Below are positions 18,301 to 26,668 of a stretch of DNA of 64,000 bases, one piece after another. Source of the DNA: Chloroflexota bacterium (GTDB taxonomy: Bacteria > Chloroflexota > Anaerolineae > Anaerolineales > UBA4823); contig JAJUJL010000001.1 in NCBI GenBank assembly GCA_029265355.1, positions 400,491 through 464,490 on the forward strand, read 5' to 3'. A model generated the notes under the pieces. It worked only from the letters and a program-made list of their open reading frames with translations. It was not told the origin of the DNA and did no database searches. A program made the position numbers and the translations under genes. Numbering within the stretch: the stretch's first letter is position 1; each line of letters opens with the position of its first letter.

Positions 18301-19998
18301 ATCGGGCACAGTCTGGATATCATAGATCGTCACCAGGTTGAGCACCGTGGTCGCCCATTGGCTGCTGTTGTTTGCCGGGTCGTCTCCGGAGAGCGTGCTG
18401 GTCACCTGCGCCTGGTTGGTGATCACCCCTGGCGTCAGCGTGATGCTGCTGGTAGCCGTCAAAAAGATTGTGGTCGTCACCTGCGCTGGCAGCGTGCCCA
18501 AGCTCCAAACATAGGTGCCGGGCGCCGGCTGGGTTGGTGTGATCCCGCTCGTGTCGCTGAGATAGGAAACCCCTGACGGCATTGTATCGGTGAGCACCAC
18601 GCCGCTCGCCGGTATGGGCGAGAAGTTTTTCAACTGCAGGGTATAGACCAGGTCCTCGCCCGCCAGGATGCCGCTCGGTCCGCTTTTGGCAAGCACAAGA
18701 TCATTGGGCGGCAGCACCGCCTGGTTGATAACTCCCGGTGTGTTGTACGCTTCACCCACCACCGGTGTGCCGACAAAGCCAGGCAGCCCCTCGCCGTCGA
18801 AATCGTTGCGCATCCAATCACCCGGCGCATTTGTATCCGCTCCGTTGGGGATGCGGGATGCGCCTCCTGGCAAGAGCGTACCGCCGTCATAGCTGGGGGT
18901 GAGCGCTACCCCACCGTAGGTCTGATCGCCGACGCCCAAATCGTTGACCGCCACGCTATCCAGCAGGATGGCCCACGGAGTGCTATCCAGGATCCCGTCG
19001 TCGTTCGTATCCAGGTCGGTGGCAACGGTGCCAGTGAAACCCTGCACCAACAGCAGCGACATAGTGCCGTTTTCGTAGCCACTGTTGATAAAACCGGTGG
19101 TCCAGTAGCCGCTGGCGCTGGCAGTCCCCAGTGTGGTTGCCCGGTCAATTGTGCCGGCAGCCGGCGCGCCATCCCCTTCCAACGAGAGCAAGGTAAAGGA
19201 TGAATAATCCACCCCCGGCCCGCCCAACACTTCCACGTATTCGTTGGTATCGGTGCCCACGTGGTTAGCGACAAACTCGTTGATCACCGGCACGGTCCAG
19301 TTGCTGGCAAGCGGTGTGTTGTAGGCCTCGCCCAGAACCGGTGTGCCGGTGAAGCCCGGCAGCCCGGCGCCGTCGAATTCGTTGCGCACCCAATCGCCGG
19401 GCGCGTCGGTGTCGGTTCCATTGGGGATGCGCGAGGCGCCGCCCGGAATGAACGCGCTGCCATCAAAGCTGGGGGTGAGCGTCACGCCGCCGTAGGTCTG
19501 GTCTCCGGCGCCCAGGTCGGTCACAGCCACGCTGTCCACCAGCGCCGTCCAGGGGGTAGCGTCCAGCACACCGTCGTCGTTGGTATCCAGGTCAGTGGCG
19601 ACAGCGCCAGTGAAACCCTGCACCAGCAGCAGCGACATGGTGCCGTTCTCATAAGCATTGCTGAGAAAACCGGTGCTCCAGTAACCGTTGGCGTCTGTCG
19701 CGCCCAGCGTGGTAGCCCGGTCGATCGTTCCGGCAGCCGGCGCGCCATCGCCTTCCAACGAGAGGAGGGTGTAAGCCGAGTAATCCGTGCTCGGCAGCCC
19801 AAAAATCTCCACAAATTCTGCGGTGTCTGTACCGGTGTGGTTGACAACAAACTCATTGATCCCTGGCACAGCCAAAGGCGCCGCTGGGGCGGCCGCCTGT
19901 CCAATTAGCGCCAGGGGAGAAAAGCATCCCAAAGCCAACGCCAGTGCTGCCAGCAACCTTGCTGATTGGAGCAATCCTTTTGCAAATTTTTGCCTCAT
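15322..19998 (-). CDS. Giant secreted ExeM-like nuclease with lamin-tail, DUF11 and PKD domains
   Basis: The protein has 1558 residues. A signal peptide (about 1-37) is followed by two tandem lamin-tail domains (44-229 and 236-421), a DUF11 domain (about 440-545) and an OB-fold region (about 555-730, IYDIQTVPDP, VEGIVTS). A second DUF11 (about 760-880) and a second OB-fold region (about 885-1080) come next. The catalytic EEP domain (about 1105-1460) has VASFNVLNYF, IEIENDGDD, VNHFKSKGSC, IGDLNAYGEED and YRSSDHDPVV, the complete ExeM-type active site. A PKD domain follows (about 1465-1540), then a Trp-rich tail ending WLRRRG. AAGGAAA precedes the ATG. It probably degrades extracellular DNA while held in a surface layer or matrix. 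Confidence 0.88.
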   Translation of the reverse strand: MRQKFAKGLLQSARLLAALALALGCFSPLALIGQAAAPAAPLAVPGINEFVVNHTGTDTAEFVEIFGLPSTDYSAYTLLSLEGDGAPAAGTIDRATTLGATDANGYWSTGFLSNAYENGTMSLLLVQGFTGAVATDLDTNDDGVLDATPWTALVDSVAVTDLGAGDQTYGGVTLTPSFDGSAFIPGGASRIPNGTDTDAPGDWVRNEFDGAGLPGFTGTPVLGEAYNTPLASNWTVPVINEFVANHVGTDTNEYVEVLGGPGVDYSSFTLLSLEGDGAPAAGTIDRATTLGTASASGYWTTGFINSGYENGTMSLLLVQGFTGTVATDLDTNDDGILDSTPWAILLDSVAVNDLGVGDQTYGGVALTPSYDGGTLLPGGASRIPNGADTNAPGDWMRNDFDGEGLPGFVGTPVVGEAYNTPGVINQAVLPPNDLVLAKSGPSGILAGEDLVYTLQLKNFSPIPASGVVLTDTMPSGVSYLSDTSGITPTQPAPGTYVWSLGTLPAQVTTTIFLTATSSITLTPGVITNQAQVTSTLSGDDPANNSSQWATTVLNLVTIYDIQTVPDPATSDVSPYAGQTVAVEGIVTSEPGDIDSGTRTFVIQDALGGPWSGLVVFSSGGFAGLSAPPGTRVRVTGQVQEYYGLTELVVSNGAAGVQVISTGHPLPAPVALPTGDYIAASSAEQWEGVLIEFQNATVTNANLGYGEWAFSDGSGATAADDLGELDGDLTYLPTLGDVYQFIRGIGYYSFGVYKLVPRSDLDIQLKVGGPAITKDAPSQVVPGGVFTYTISVENLFTYDLTGVVITDRVPADTTFAYALDGGVESGGEVMWSIPTLPALQTVQVRFAVTAALSEAYVLNDQYAVYASNFVTPTFGAPLATVVGSEISIHHIQGAGDVSPFVGRSVTSVDGVVTSLMNNGFFMQEVAPDVVDETSEGIFVFTGAAPVVEVGEGASVDGLVNEYFTHTQLDSTQVVTFTTTDTITPTEVDLPVPVGQTLEPYEGMLVTFPEELTASQNYFQGRYGQITLSSDGRMYNPTNGNGLGDTFELDLRRMIILDDSTTVENVFPIPYIGQDNTHRAGDTVSGLTGVIDYGEINSSGARFYRLQPVGAVTFTRANPRTAAPEVISGTLKVASFNVLNYFNGDGLGGGFPTTRGASTLDEFIRQRTKIITAMLAIDADIYGLIEIENDGDDALSAIQDLVNGLNDAAGAGTFALVADPPFIGTDEIKQAFIYKPARVTPVGSSDSSTDPVFSRPPVAQTFQDNASGEIFTAVVNHFKSKGSCPADPTDPNADQGDGQGCWNLLRVQQAQALLAYIDTLVTASGDPDVLVIGDLNAYGEEDPILTLVTGGLTNELAKHVPAANRYSYIFDGLSGYLDHALSTGKLDRQITGATIWHINTDEPSVIDYNTEFKSQDLYTPTPYRSSDHDPVVIGITPGILAASFESNSPVAFGQTVVFTNTTTGLSPISYQWNFGDQTEVITDVNPTHRYTVVGSYTVVMTATNPLGTQVVTGTVQVTGSKIFMPQVPQAYNTNRADASAGWWGLTWVGPGVFAWLRRRG
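18736..19869 (-). repeat. Tandem duplication of a lamin-tail domain within the giant nuclease
   Basis: Two units of 558 bases (19312-19869 and 18736-19293), each 186 codons, are separated by an 18-base linker. The protein copies share long identical runs such as YTLLSLEGDGA/FTLLSLEGDGA, AAGTIDRATTLG, NGTMSLLLVQGFTG and DQTYGGV. The DNA copies differ mainly at scattered single sites. This points to a fairly recent in-frame duplication. Confidence 0.9.
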
Positions 19999-20147
19999 TT
20001 TATTTTCCTTTCTGTGGGGAAAATGGTAACAAGCAAACGTTCCACGCCAGGCTCAACGCTGTTTTAGTGCAGATCTTTTCGCATCATAACAGTATCTGGT
20101 TTATTTAGCTGGATCATCTCCCTTCTTTTAACGAACCTTTACCAGGA

Positions 20148-20173
20148 TTAACACGCCGGTTGCCCGGTGTTAA
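20148..20173 (-). terminator. Weak hairpin after the glycerate kinase gene
   Basis: TTAACA and TGTTAA enclose CCGG-TTGC-CCGG, giving a 10-base stem with a 2-base bulge directly after the stop codon. There is no T-run on the minus strand, so termination is only possible. The rest of 19999-20175 holds the ribosome-binding site and a candidate extended -10 (TGTTATGAT on the minus strand) for the nuclease gene. Confidence 0.35.
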
Positions 20174-20175
20174 CC

Positions 20176-21525
20176 TCATCTCACCAGGACAAACAATAAG
20201 TCGTTGACGTTGGTACCGGTTGGCCCAGTTTTCAGCAACGCCCCAGCAGCCTCCAGCACGGGGTAGGCGTTATTGTTTTCCAACTCATGATATGGGTCAA
20301 AGCCCGCTTGCTCGATAGCCTTCAGCGTACCGCCATCCACTATTCCCCCGGCGGCGTCGGTCGGGCCGTCAGTGCCATCCGTCGCCAGAGACATGATTAC
20401 CACACTCGGGATACCCTCCAATGCCAGGGCAGCCGCCAGGGCCAGCTCCTGGTTGCGCCCCCCTTTTCCAGAACCACGCACGGTTACGGTGGTCTCGCCG
20501 CCCAGCACCAGGCAGGCAGGCGGCGGCAGCGGATCGCCATGTGCTCGGATTCCCATCGCCAGCCCTGCCAGCATCAATCCCACCTGGCGCGCCTCGCCTT
20601 GCAGAAATGTGGTCAGCAGGAGGGTGTTATAGCCGCGATCTCTGGCGGCCTGCACTGCAGCCAGGGCTGCCTGGCGGTTGGAACCAACCAGCGTATGGGT
20701 CACTCGCGCAAAAATGGGCTCGCCCGCTTTGGGCGTATCTGGCACCTCTCCGCGCATCCCAGCGCGCAACCTTTCCACAACACCTGGCGGCGTGGCCTGC
20801 AGCAGGTTGCGTCTTGCCAGGACATCCCAGGCGTCAGCAAACGTGGAAGGGTCCGGAGCGGTTGGCCCGGAGGCGATCACGTCCAGGCTGTCGCCGATGA
20901 CATCCGAAAGGAGCAGGCTGGTCAGCGACGCCGGCGCCGCCAGGCGAGCCAACTGTCCACCTTTCAGTTGATCAATGTGCTTGCGCACAGCGTTCAATTC
21001 CTGGATCGTCGCCCCAGAGCGCAGCAGTAGATCGGTCAATTGCTGCACATCCCGCAGCGTGATGTCCTCTACGGGTAACGGCATCAGCGCAGAGGCGCCG
21101 CCAGATAGCAGCACTAAAACATGGTCCTTTGCGCCGGCTGAGGCGATCATCTGGGCTGCGGCTTGCGCGCCAGCCAGGCCTTGCTGGTCTGGCACTGGAT
21201 GCCCAGCTTCAAAAACCTGGACTCGCTCTGGCAGTCGCATCCCCCTGGCATGCCCGTACTTCGTAATCACAATCCCCTGGTGCAGGTGCTTGCCAAGCAG
21301 ATCAACCGCCGCCTGCGCCATGGGAATGGCAGCCTTCCCAACGGCCATCAGATATAGCCGCCCATCCGATTGAAGGCGCCGCCTGGCCTCGCCCGAGCAA
21401 AGCCAAATCCTCCCATCGCTCTTTTGCTCCAGAGAGAGGTGACGGCGCACCGCCAGGAATGGATCGACCGCCTGGAGGGCCGCCTGGCGTATCGCAAGCA
21501 AATCCTCTCGAATGTCGGTATTCAT
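20176..21525 (-). CDS. Glycerate 2-kinase / hydroxypyruvate reductase-like (MOFRL family)
   Basis: The protein has 449 residues from the ATG at 21525; 16 more residues are possible upstream but lack any ribosome-binding site. The N-terminal GCK domain carries VLLSGGASALM and VRKHIDQLKGG, and IGDSLDVIASGPTAPDPST is a family hallmark. The C-terminal MOFRL domain has CLVLGGETTVTV, GKGGRNQELALA and ATDGTDGPTDAAG. Enzymes of this family phosphorylate D-glycerate at C2 to feed glycolysis or the serine and glyoxylate pathways; older entries call them hydroxypyruvate reductase. No partner gene is adjacent. Confidence 0.9.
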   Translation of the reverse strand: MNTDIREDLLAIRQAALQAVDPFLAVRRHLSLEQKSDGRIWLCSGEARRRLQSDGRLYLMAVGKAAIPMAQAAVDLLGKHLHQGIVITKYGHARGMRLPERVQVFEAGHPVPDQQGLAGAQAAAQMIASAGAKDHVLVLLSGGASALMPLPVEDITLRDVQQLTDLLLRSGATIQELNAVRKHIDQLKGGQLARLAAPASLTSLLLSDVIGDSLDVIASGPTAPDPSTFADAWDVLARRNLLQATPPGVVERLRAGMRGEVPDTPKAGEPIFARVTHTLVGSNRQAALAAVQAARDRGYNTLLLTTFLQGEARQVGLMLAGLAMGIRAHGDPLPPPACLVLGGETTVTVRGSGKGGRNQELALAAALALEGIPSVVIMSLATDGTDGPTDAAGGIVDGGTLKAIEQAGFDPYHELENNNAYPVLEAAGALLKTGPTGTNVNDLLFVLVR

Positions 21526-21887
21526 CTTGAGGAAAGGTATCACGCGCTCACTGTTTGGCGGGCCTCTGAACATCCAGCCCGAGGGTCAGGCTGACAGTTT
21601 CGTGCGCCGGGGGGTAACGCTACAAAATACGAAAAACCCCAGGCGTTGCAGGGCGATGCTTTTCCCGTGGCGTGGATTGTTCCTTCTTCGCAGCCACGCT
21701 AGAGCTGACGCTACGCAGTTGGCCACGCACAAAGGGCTTGCCCTGGGGAAGCGAGTGAAGCGCAGCTTCACTCAGCGGCCGAAAGGTCTGCCAAAAGAGC
21801 CGGCGCTATTGAATTATATGGGAAAACCAGCTTACGGAGAGGTAAGATTTCTTAAATTTCTCACGCCAGACAATCATCCCGTAGATT
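21526..21887 (-). other. Intergenic stretch, no gene seen
   Basis: This lies between two minus-strand genes. It holds a perfect 9-base hairpin (GAGTGAAGC 21753-21761, GCTTCACTC 21765-21773) without a T-run. The short open frames look accidental. No promoter of good quality was recognised. Confidence 0.5.
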
Positions 21888-23141
21888 TCACGGGCACTGG
21901 ATAACCCCTTGCGACCACAAACACCCACCGCATGTCGGAAATTCATTGCCCAGGCAGTCTTCCAGGTTGGATTCGGACAGCTCACAGCCGCCGCAAAACG
22001 TGCAGGGGGCGAAGCCAAAATTTTGCACCTTTTGGCGGTAGGCCACGTAATCTGGATCGAGCCAGATCTCCAACACCGAGCGCTGGTTCACATTTCCCAC
22101 CACGTGACGGTAGACGCGCCGTTCTTTTCCGTGCAGGTAGCTGACGTGGTCGTGCATCAACGGCCAGCATGGGCTGACGCCGCCATCCCAGGCAATCGAC
22201 ATCGAGCCGCTGGCGATAAAGTTGCACACGTCATTGGCGCGGCTGAAGTTATTCCCAGCATAGCTGACATTGCAACTGCTGTTCAATGCCTGGAAGAACG
22301 CCTCGCGCGTGGAGTCGTCTATATCCATCTTTGGCAGCGAGATCGATGGCAGCCAGGGAGAGGACATGTAAGCAATGTTCTTGAGAGTGTTGGAATACAG
22401 GCGTTGGGCTTGCATGGTTTCTGTATACGGCATCACATTGGATACCGAGAAAAGGCTGGCGCCCAGCTTCTTTCCCAGCTTGATCACCGCCGGCAGGTCA
22501 GCGATGTTATCTTTCATAGCGACAAAGGCAACGCCCAGCAATGGGTACGGTTTGTGCCCGCCAGGGCGCATGCGTGAAAACCGCTGCACGTTTTCGAGGA
22601 TCGTCGGCAATTCGGCGCCCAGGCGCACATCAGCGTAACTTTGCGGGGTGGCGCCGTCGATCGAAACCCACAAAACGTCCAGCCCATATTCGATCAACTG
22701 CCGGGAGCGTTTCTCAGTGAGTGTGGTACCGTTGGTGATCAGCTCCACGCGGGCGCCGGTCTGCTTCGCGGCTCGCACCCATTCCACCGTCTTTGGATGA
22801 AACAGCGGCTCCCCCAAACCACCAAAGAAGACAGTCACGGGCTGCATCAAATCTTGTAAGCCGCTGAGGATATGCTCGAAAGTTTCCTCGCTCATGCGTC
22901 CCAGGGGCTCGTCCCAACCACTGCGAATGCACATCGTGCAGTCCAGGTTGCACAGGTCGGTGGGTTCGATATATATTTTGGAGAGGTGAGCACTGGAGCG
23001 GTGAATGCGCAGGTGGTTAGTTCCTCGTTCCACGCGAAACTGTGCGCCGGCTGTCAACCCCAGTTCGTGAGTGAATGCAGCCGGCAGCACCAGCCGCCCC
23101 TGCTCATCGACATACGCCCATTCGTTATGATTCGTTTCCAT
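21888..23141 (-). CDS. AbrB-like/radical SAM/SPASM fusion protein
   Basis: The protein has 417 residues. A SpoVT/AbrB-like swapped-hairpin domain (about residues 8-50, YVDEQGRLVLPAAFTHELGL) is fused to a radical SAM domain whose CxxxCxxC cluster sits in EPTDLCNLDCTMC. GGLGEPLFHP follows. A cysteine-rich SPASM-like C-terminus (CTFCGGCEL, C..EFPTCGGC) should bind extra iron-sulfur clusters. This layout recalls the radical SAM maturases of tungsten-cofactor oxidoreductases, but no aldehyde ferredoxin oxidoreductase gene is near. It may instead modify a peptide or another enzyme. Its promoter has a CRP/FNR-like site. Confidence 0.78.
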   Translation of the reverse strand: METNHNEWAYVDEQGRLVLPAAFTHELGLTAGAQFRVERGTNHLRIHRSSAHLSKIYIEPTDLCNLDCTMCIRSGWDEPLGRMSEETFEHILSGLQDLMQPVTVFFGGLGEPLFHPKTVEWVRAAKQTGARVELITNGTTLTEKRSRQLIEYGLDVLWVSIDGATPQSYADVRLGAELPTILENVQRFSRMRPGGHKPYPLLGVAFVAMKDNIADLPAVIKLGKKLGASLFSVSNVMPYTETMQAQRLYSNTLKNIAYMSSPWLPSISLPKMDIDDSTREAFFQALNSSCNVSYAGNNFSRANDVCNFIASGSMSIAWDGGVSPCWPLMHDHVSYLHGKERRVYRHVVGNVNQRSVLEIWLDPDYVAYRQKVQNFGFAPCTFCGGCELSESNLEDCLGNEFPTCGGCLWSQGVIQCP

Positions 23142-23188
23142 CACGCTACCTATCGGATACCTTGGACAGCGGGTCTGTAATCAACTTT

Positions 23189-23230
23189 ATTGTACGTTTT
23201 TACCGGGCCCAGAACAGTGATTTAAGTCAC
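23189..23230 (-). promoter_or_regulatory. Class II CRP/FNR-like activator site and promoter of the radical SAM gene
   Basis: On the minus strand a TACAAT -10 (complement of 23189-23194) predicts a start near 23182. The palindrome GTGATTTAAGTCAC (23217-23230), GTGA-N6-TCAC, is centred 41.5 bases upstream of that start. This is the standard spacing for class II activation by CRP/FNR-family proteins. No good -35 hexamer is present, as expected for an activated promoter. The 5' leader would be about 41 bases. The rest of the gap up to 23403 shows nothing further. Confidence 0.6.
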
Positions 23231-23403
23231 AGTTTTATTAGCCTTATATCATCTGATTTGTTTGCATTCTCGCTTCTTTTGGCAGGATCATCACTTGCGC
23301 CTGCTGCGCTTGTTACTGATATAGCGTGAGTTCGGGATAACAAGGAACGTGGTTGATTGGGGGTTGTTTTAGGCGCAGCAGCGGGAGAAGTGAACCGGTG
23401 TGC

Positions 23404-24390
23404 TCAGGCGCGCAGCTCGACGATATCCCCGTCTTGTAGCTGATAATCTCGTTGCACCAACTGTCCATCGAAAACGGAACTGCCCCAAACCCGTGCAGAT
23501 TTCAAATTGTTGTAAAAGTCGCGGTGGATCTTCAGCGCCAGGTCGTCAACCGTAGCGCCTTTTTTGAGCACAAAGGGACGTTCCAGGTCGGGCGGTTTGC
23601 CAGGTGGTTTGGCATACACCCGGATGATATCCAGGCGTGAGAAAACTTCGCGCCTGAAAGCCTCTAAATTGCGCCTCGACTGCACCGAAATTGGCAGCAA
23701 GGGACAATCCTCTTCGAAAAGCTCGCACAGGATTGTGAAATCTTCATCCATCTGCGGATCATCGCACTTGTTCACCACCACCATCATCGGCACAAAAGAC
23801 ATCCGCTCCTGGGCGCCCAACACATCGCGCCGCTCCGGCGGGGCAATGCGGTGCTCCTGCAATATCGCCAGCGCATCTTCGAGCTGCTGCAAAGGATCGG
23901 CCTGTAGATCCACCATCAACACGATCAAATCTGAGCGGCGCGCCAGTTCGAACAGTCCACCCTCGACATAATCGCGATCCAAGGGGGGTGTATCCACCAA
24001 CTGCACCTGGATGTTTTCCACCGGCATCATCCCCGGCGCGGGCTTCCAGGTGGTGTATGGGGCCGCCGATATCTCCGGTTGAGCGTTAGTCAGCGCTGCA
24101 ACCAATGAGGATTTGCCCACATTGGTTGGCCCCAGGATCACCACCTGCCCGGCCCCCTCGCGTTCCACCACATAGGCGCTGGTGTGCCCGCCGGTTTTCT
24201 TGCGGCTCTGCGCCTCTTCCCTGAGGTGGGAAAGCTGCCGGCGCAGGTCGGCGCGTAGTTTATCCGTGCCCTTGTGCTTGGGAACGATGCTGATCATTTC
24301 TTCCAGGCAAGCGATCTTCTCCGCGGGCGTCTGAGCTTCGCGGAAGCGCTTATCAGCCTCGAAATAATCGGGTGGAAGGTTGGTCGGCAT
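23404..24390 (-). CDS. DRG/OBG-related GTPase with C-terminal TGS domain
   Basis: The protein has 328 residues. After about 70 charged N-terminal residues come the P-loop LGPTNVGKSSL, a switch I with PYTTWKPAPG, LVDTPPL in G3, and NKCD in G4. The C-terminal TGS domain (about 265-328) has ATVDDLALKIHRDF and ends YQLQDGDIVELRA. DRG-type GTPases bind ribosomes or RNA. G3 reads DTPP rather than the usual DTPG. It is a single gene, divergent from the DUF5995-like gene at 24557. Its molecular target cannot be told from sequence. Confidence 0.85.
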   Translation of the reverse strand: MPTNLPPDYFEADKRFREAQTPAEKIACLEEMISIVPKHKGTDKLRADLRRQLSHLREEAQSRKKTGGHTSAYVVEREGAGQVVILGPTNVGKSSLVAALTNAQPEISAAPYTTWKPAPGMMPVENIQVQLVDTPPLDRDYVEGGLFELARRSDLIVLMVDLQADPLQQLEDALAILQEHRIAPPERRDVLGAQERMSFVPMMVVVNKCDDPQMDEDFTILCELFEEDCPLLPISVQSRRNLEAFRREVFSRLDIIRVYAKPPGKPPDLERPFVLKKGATVDDLALKIHRDFYNNLKSARVWGSSVFDGQLVQRDYQLQDGDIVELRA

Positions 24391-24556
24391 CTGATCACAA
24401 TCCGTCGATCGCCAGATTACGCCTTGTCGTTTGAACTACGTGAGATCAGGATAACCCGGAAAATGCTGCATAGGAGAGTTGTTTTGGGATCGTCGCCTAA
24501 AACGACCCCCAAAACTTTACCCTGTACTCACGCCATATTATAGTAGAATTGCCCGC

Positions 24557-25246
24557 ATGGAAGAGCATTCCATTGCGATTCAACGCATGCGCAATCAATT
24601 TGAAAAGTGGCAGCAAGCCTCTGATCCACGCGCCACCTTCCTCTATTGCTATTTGATGATGACAGAAAATATGCTGGCTGCCATCCAGGCGGGTGAGTTT
24701 CATGATCGGCGTTGGGTTTACGACCTGCTGGAGCATTTTGCTGGCTATTACTTTTCGGCGCTGCAAAGCTATGAGCAGCAAGACCCGCAGACCCCCGCCA
24801 TCTGGCGCCTGACCTTTGACAGCGTTAAGCAGACCGACTTGATGGCGCTGCAAAACCTATTACTGGGTATCAATGCTCACATTAATTACGACCTGGTGCT
24901 GGTGCTTTGCGACCTGCTAGAAAAAGAATGGGGGACTTTGGATGAAGACCAGCGCAGGCAACGCTATGAAGATCACTGCCATGTGAATCGCGTGATTGCG
25001 CGTACGATGGACATCGTCCAGGATGAGGTCATCGAGCGCAATAACCCGATGATGGAATTCATCGACCGTGTTTTTGGGCAGCTCGATGAGTGGATGATCT
25101 CTCAATTGATCGAATCCTGGCGAGAACATGTCTGGCAGATCGCCCTCACGCGAATTCAACTCAACGATCAAAATGAACGCGAAAACCAGCGCCAGGCCGT
25201 AGAGAGCGACTGCCTGGCGCGCGCCCGCCGTGTGCTGCTGATTTGA
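24557..25246 (+). CDS. DUF5995-like protein
   Basis: The protein has 229 residues, soluble and mostly helical. LLGINAHINYDLVLVLCDL is the part that recalls the DUF5995 family, whose function is unknown. Conserved-looking His and Asp residues (HINYD, YEDHCHVN) could bind a metal, but this is a guess. The ATG at 24557 lies only 12 bases after a -10-like TATAGT (24539-24544), so the mRNA would have almost no leader; no ribosome-binding sequence is seen. It converges on the MscS gene. Confidence 0.7.
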   Translation: MEEHSIAIQRMRNQFEKWQQASDPRATFLYCYLMMTENMLAAIQAGEFHDRRWVYDLLEHFAGYYFSALQSYEQQDPQTPAIWRLTFDSVKQTDLMALQNLLLGINAHINYDLVLVLCDLLEKEWGTLDEDQRRQRYEDHCHVNRVIARTMDIVQDEVIERNNPMMEFIDRVFGQLDEWMISQLIESWREHVWQIALTRIQLNDQNERENQRQAVESDCLARARRVLLI

Positions 25247-25299
25247 AAGACCGATGTAAAGCGGATGATCAGCCGCAACCTTGTGCGTATACTGGGGGA

Positions 25300-26550
25300 T
25301 TATGCTCGGATCGTCACGGCAGATCCAATCCCATTTTGAGCCAGGCGGTGCGCAAAACCTGCAAAATCTTGCCCGGTCGGCTCCTGGAACACGCGCAGGT
25401 CGAAGTGTCCCGCTGCCGCCAGGAGATGGTCGAAGACCTCCGCCTGGATGCCCTCGTACACTTCCCATTGCGTGGTGCGCGCAAATACATATAGCTCAAT
25501 CGGCAGCCCACTGGGGGTAGGCGCCAGCGTGCGCACCAGGAACGGCATACCTTCCTGGTGAATGTCCTTGCGGTCGCGCAGGTAACGCTCGATGTAGATG
25601 CGAAACACTTCCGTATTGGTGATCTGCGGCCCATCCAGCGGGGAGTCGTAATGATCGGCGTGCTCTTTTTGGTAGGCCCGGATCTTAGCAATACGCTCTT
25701 GCAGGTAATCGTGGATCAAATCGATTTTTTGCAGCCGAACCAACAGTTCCTCATCACAAAAACGCACCGTGTTCATATCCACGAGCAGCGAGCGCTGGAT
25801 GCGCCGTCCACCGCTTTCGCGCATGCCGCGCCAGTTCTTGTATGCCACATCCACGATTTTAAAGGTGGGGATAACCGTGAAAGTCTTGTCAGAGTTTTGC
25901 ACCTTGATGGTGTGCAGGCTGATATTGACCACCTCCCCCTCTGCTCCATAGCTGGGAACCTCGATAAAATCGCCCTCCTTGATCAGGTCGTTCGCCGCAA
26001 TCTGAACGCTTGCCACCAGCGATAGGATCGTATCCTGGAAGATCAGTAGCAGCACCGCAGTCAACGCCCCAAGGCCCGTCAGCAGCACCACCGGCGACTC
26101 CCCGGAAAACAGTGAGATGCTGAGAATAACCGCAACCACAACCAGCATGATCTTGGCGATATCCAGGTAACTCTGGATGCTGACGCCATTGAATCCCGGG
26201 CGGCCTTCGTAGATCTCGTTCAGAGCATCCATCAGCCCATTGATGGTCACGACGGTGATCCACATTATCAGAAACAACGCCCCCCGCCGCAACACCAGCG
26301 CATAAGCCGGCGCCAGGTAAGCCAGGGCAAAGATCGCCCCCAACGGAGCCAGCCAGGCGATGCGGTATGGGTGCAGGTGCTTGACCAGGCTGTCATCCAC
26401 CTTGTTCGCCGTTCGTCCGGCAATCGTGATCAGCCCCCGTGCCACGATATTGCGCGTGAACAAATATAAAATCACACACAAAATCACCAGCAGGCTGAAC
26501 GCCATCACCAGGTTTTGCGCGACCCAGTCTTGCACCATGGCTGTATCCAT
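25300..26550 (-). CDS. Mechanosensitive channel of the MscS family, YbdG-like
   Basis: The protein has 416 residues, close to E. coli YbdG. Five or so transmembrane helices lie in the first 180 residues. The pore-lining helix region is VVLLTGLGALTAVLLLIFQD, followed by the beta domain PSYGAEGEVVNISLHTIKVQ. The insertion typical of YbdG proteins follows (GGRRIQRSLLVDMNTVRF). These channels open under membrane tension to release solutes at osmotic downshock. GGAGGG five bases before the ATG at 26550 fixes the start. A 118-base gap separates it from the methyltransferase operon. Confidence 0.88.
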   Translation of the reverse strand: MDTAMVQDWVAQNLVMAFSLLVILCVILYLFTRNIVARGLITIAGRTANKVDDSLVKHLHPYRIAWLAPLGAIFALAYLAPAYALVLRRGALFLIMWITVVTINGLMDALNEIYEGRPGFNGVSIQSYLDIAKIMLVVVAVILSISLFSGESPVVLLTGLGALTAVLLLIFQDTILSLVASVQIAANDLIKEGDFIEVPSYGAEGEVVNISLHTIKVQNSDKTFTVIPTFKIVDVAYKNWRGMRESGGRRIQRSLLVDMNTVRFCDEELLVRLQKIDLIHDYLQERIAKIRAYQKEHADHYDSPLDGPQITNTEVFRIYIERYLRDRKDIHQEGMPFLVRTLAPTPSGLPIELYVFARTTQWEVYEGIQAEVFDHLLAAAGHFDLRVFQEPTGQDFAGFAHRLAQNGIGSAVTIRA

Positions 26551-26668
26551 TGACGCCCTCCGAGGATGAAATGTGACATATTTTATCAGTATTGGAATGA
26601 ATTGGAAATCCCCCAACTAATCTTCACCAGCCGAGGAGCTCTGCGCCGATGCACTGCCCCCAGCCGAT

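Noticed and set aside
21586..21771. A 61-codon minus-strand frame in the gap after the radical SAM gene
   Set aside because: No ribosome-binding site and a low-complexity basic composition. It crosses a small hairpin and looks like intergenic noise.
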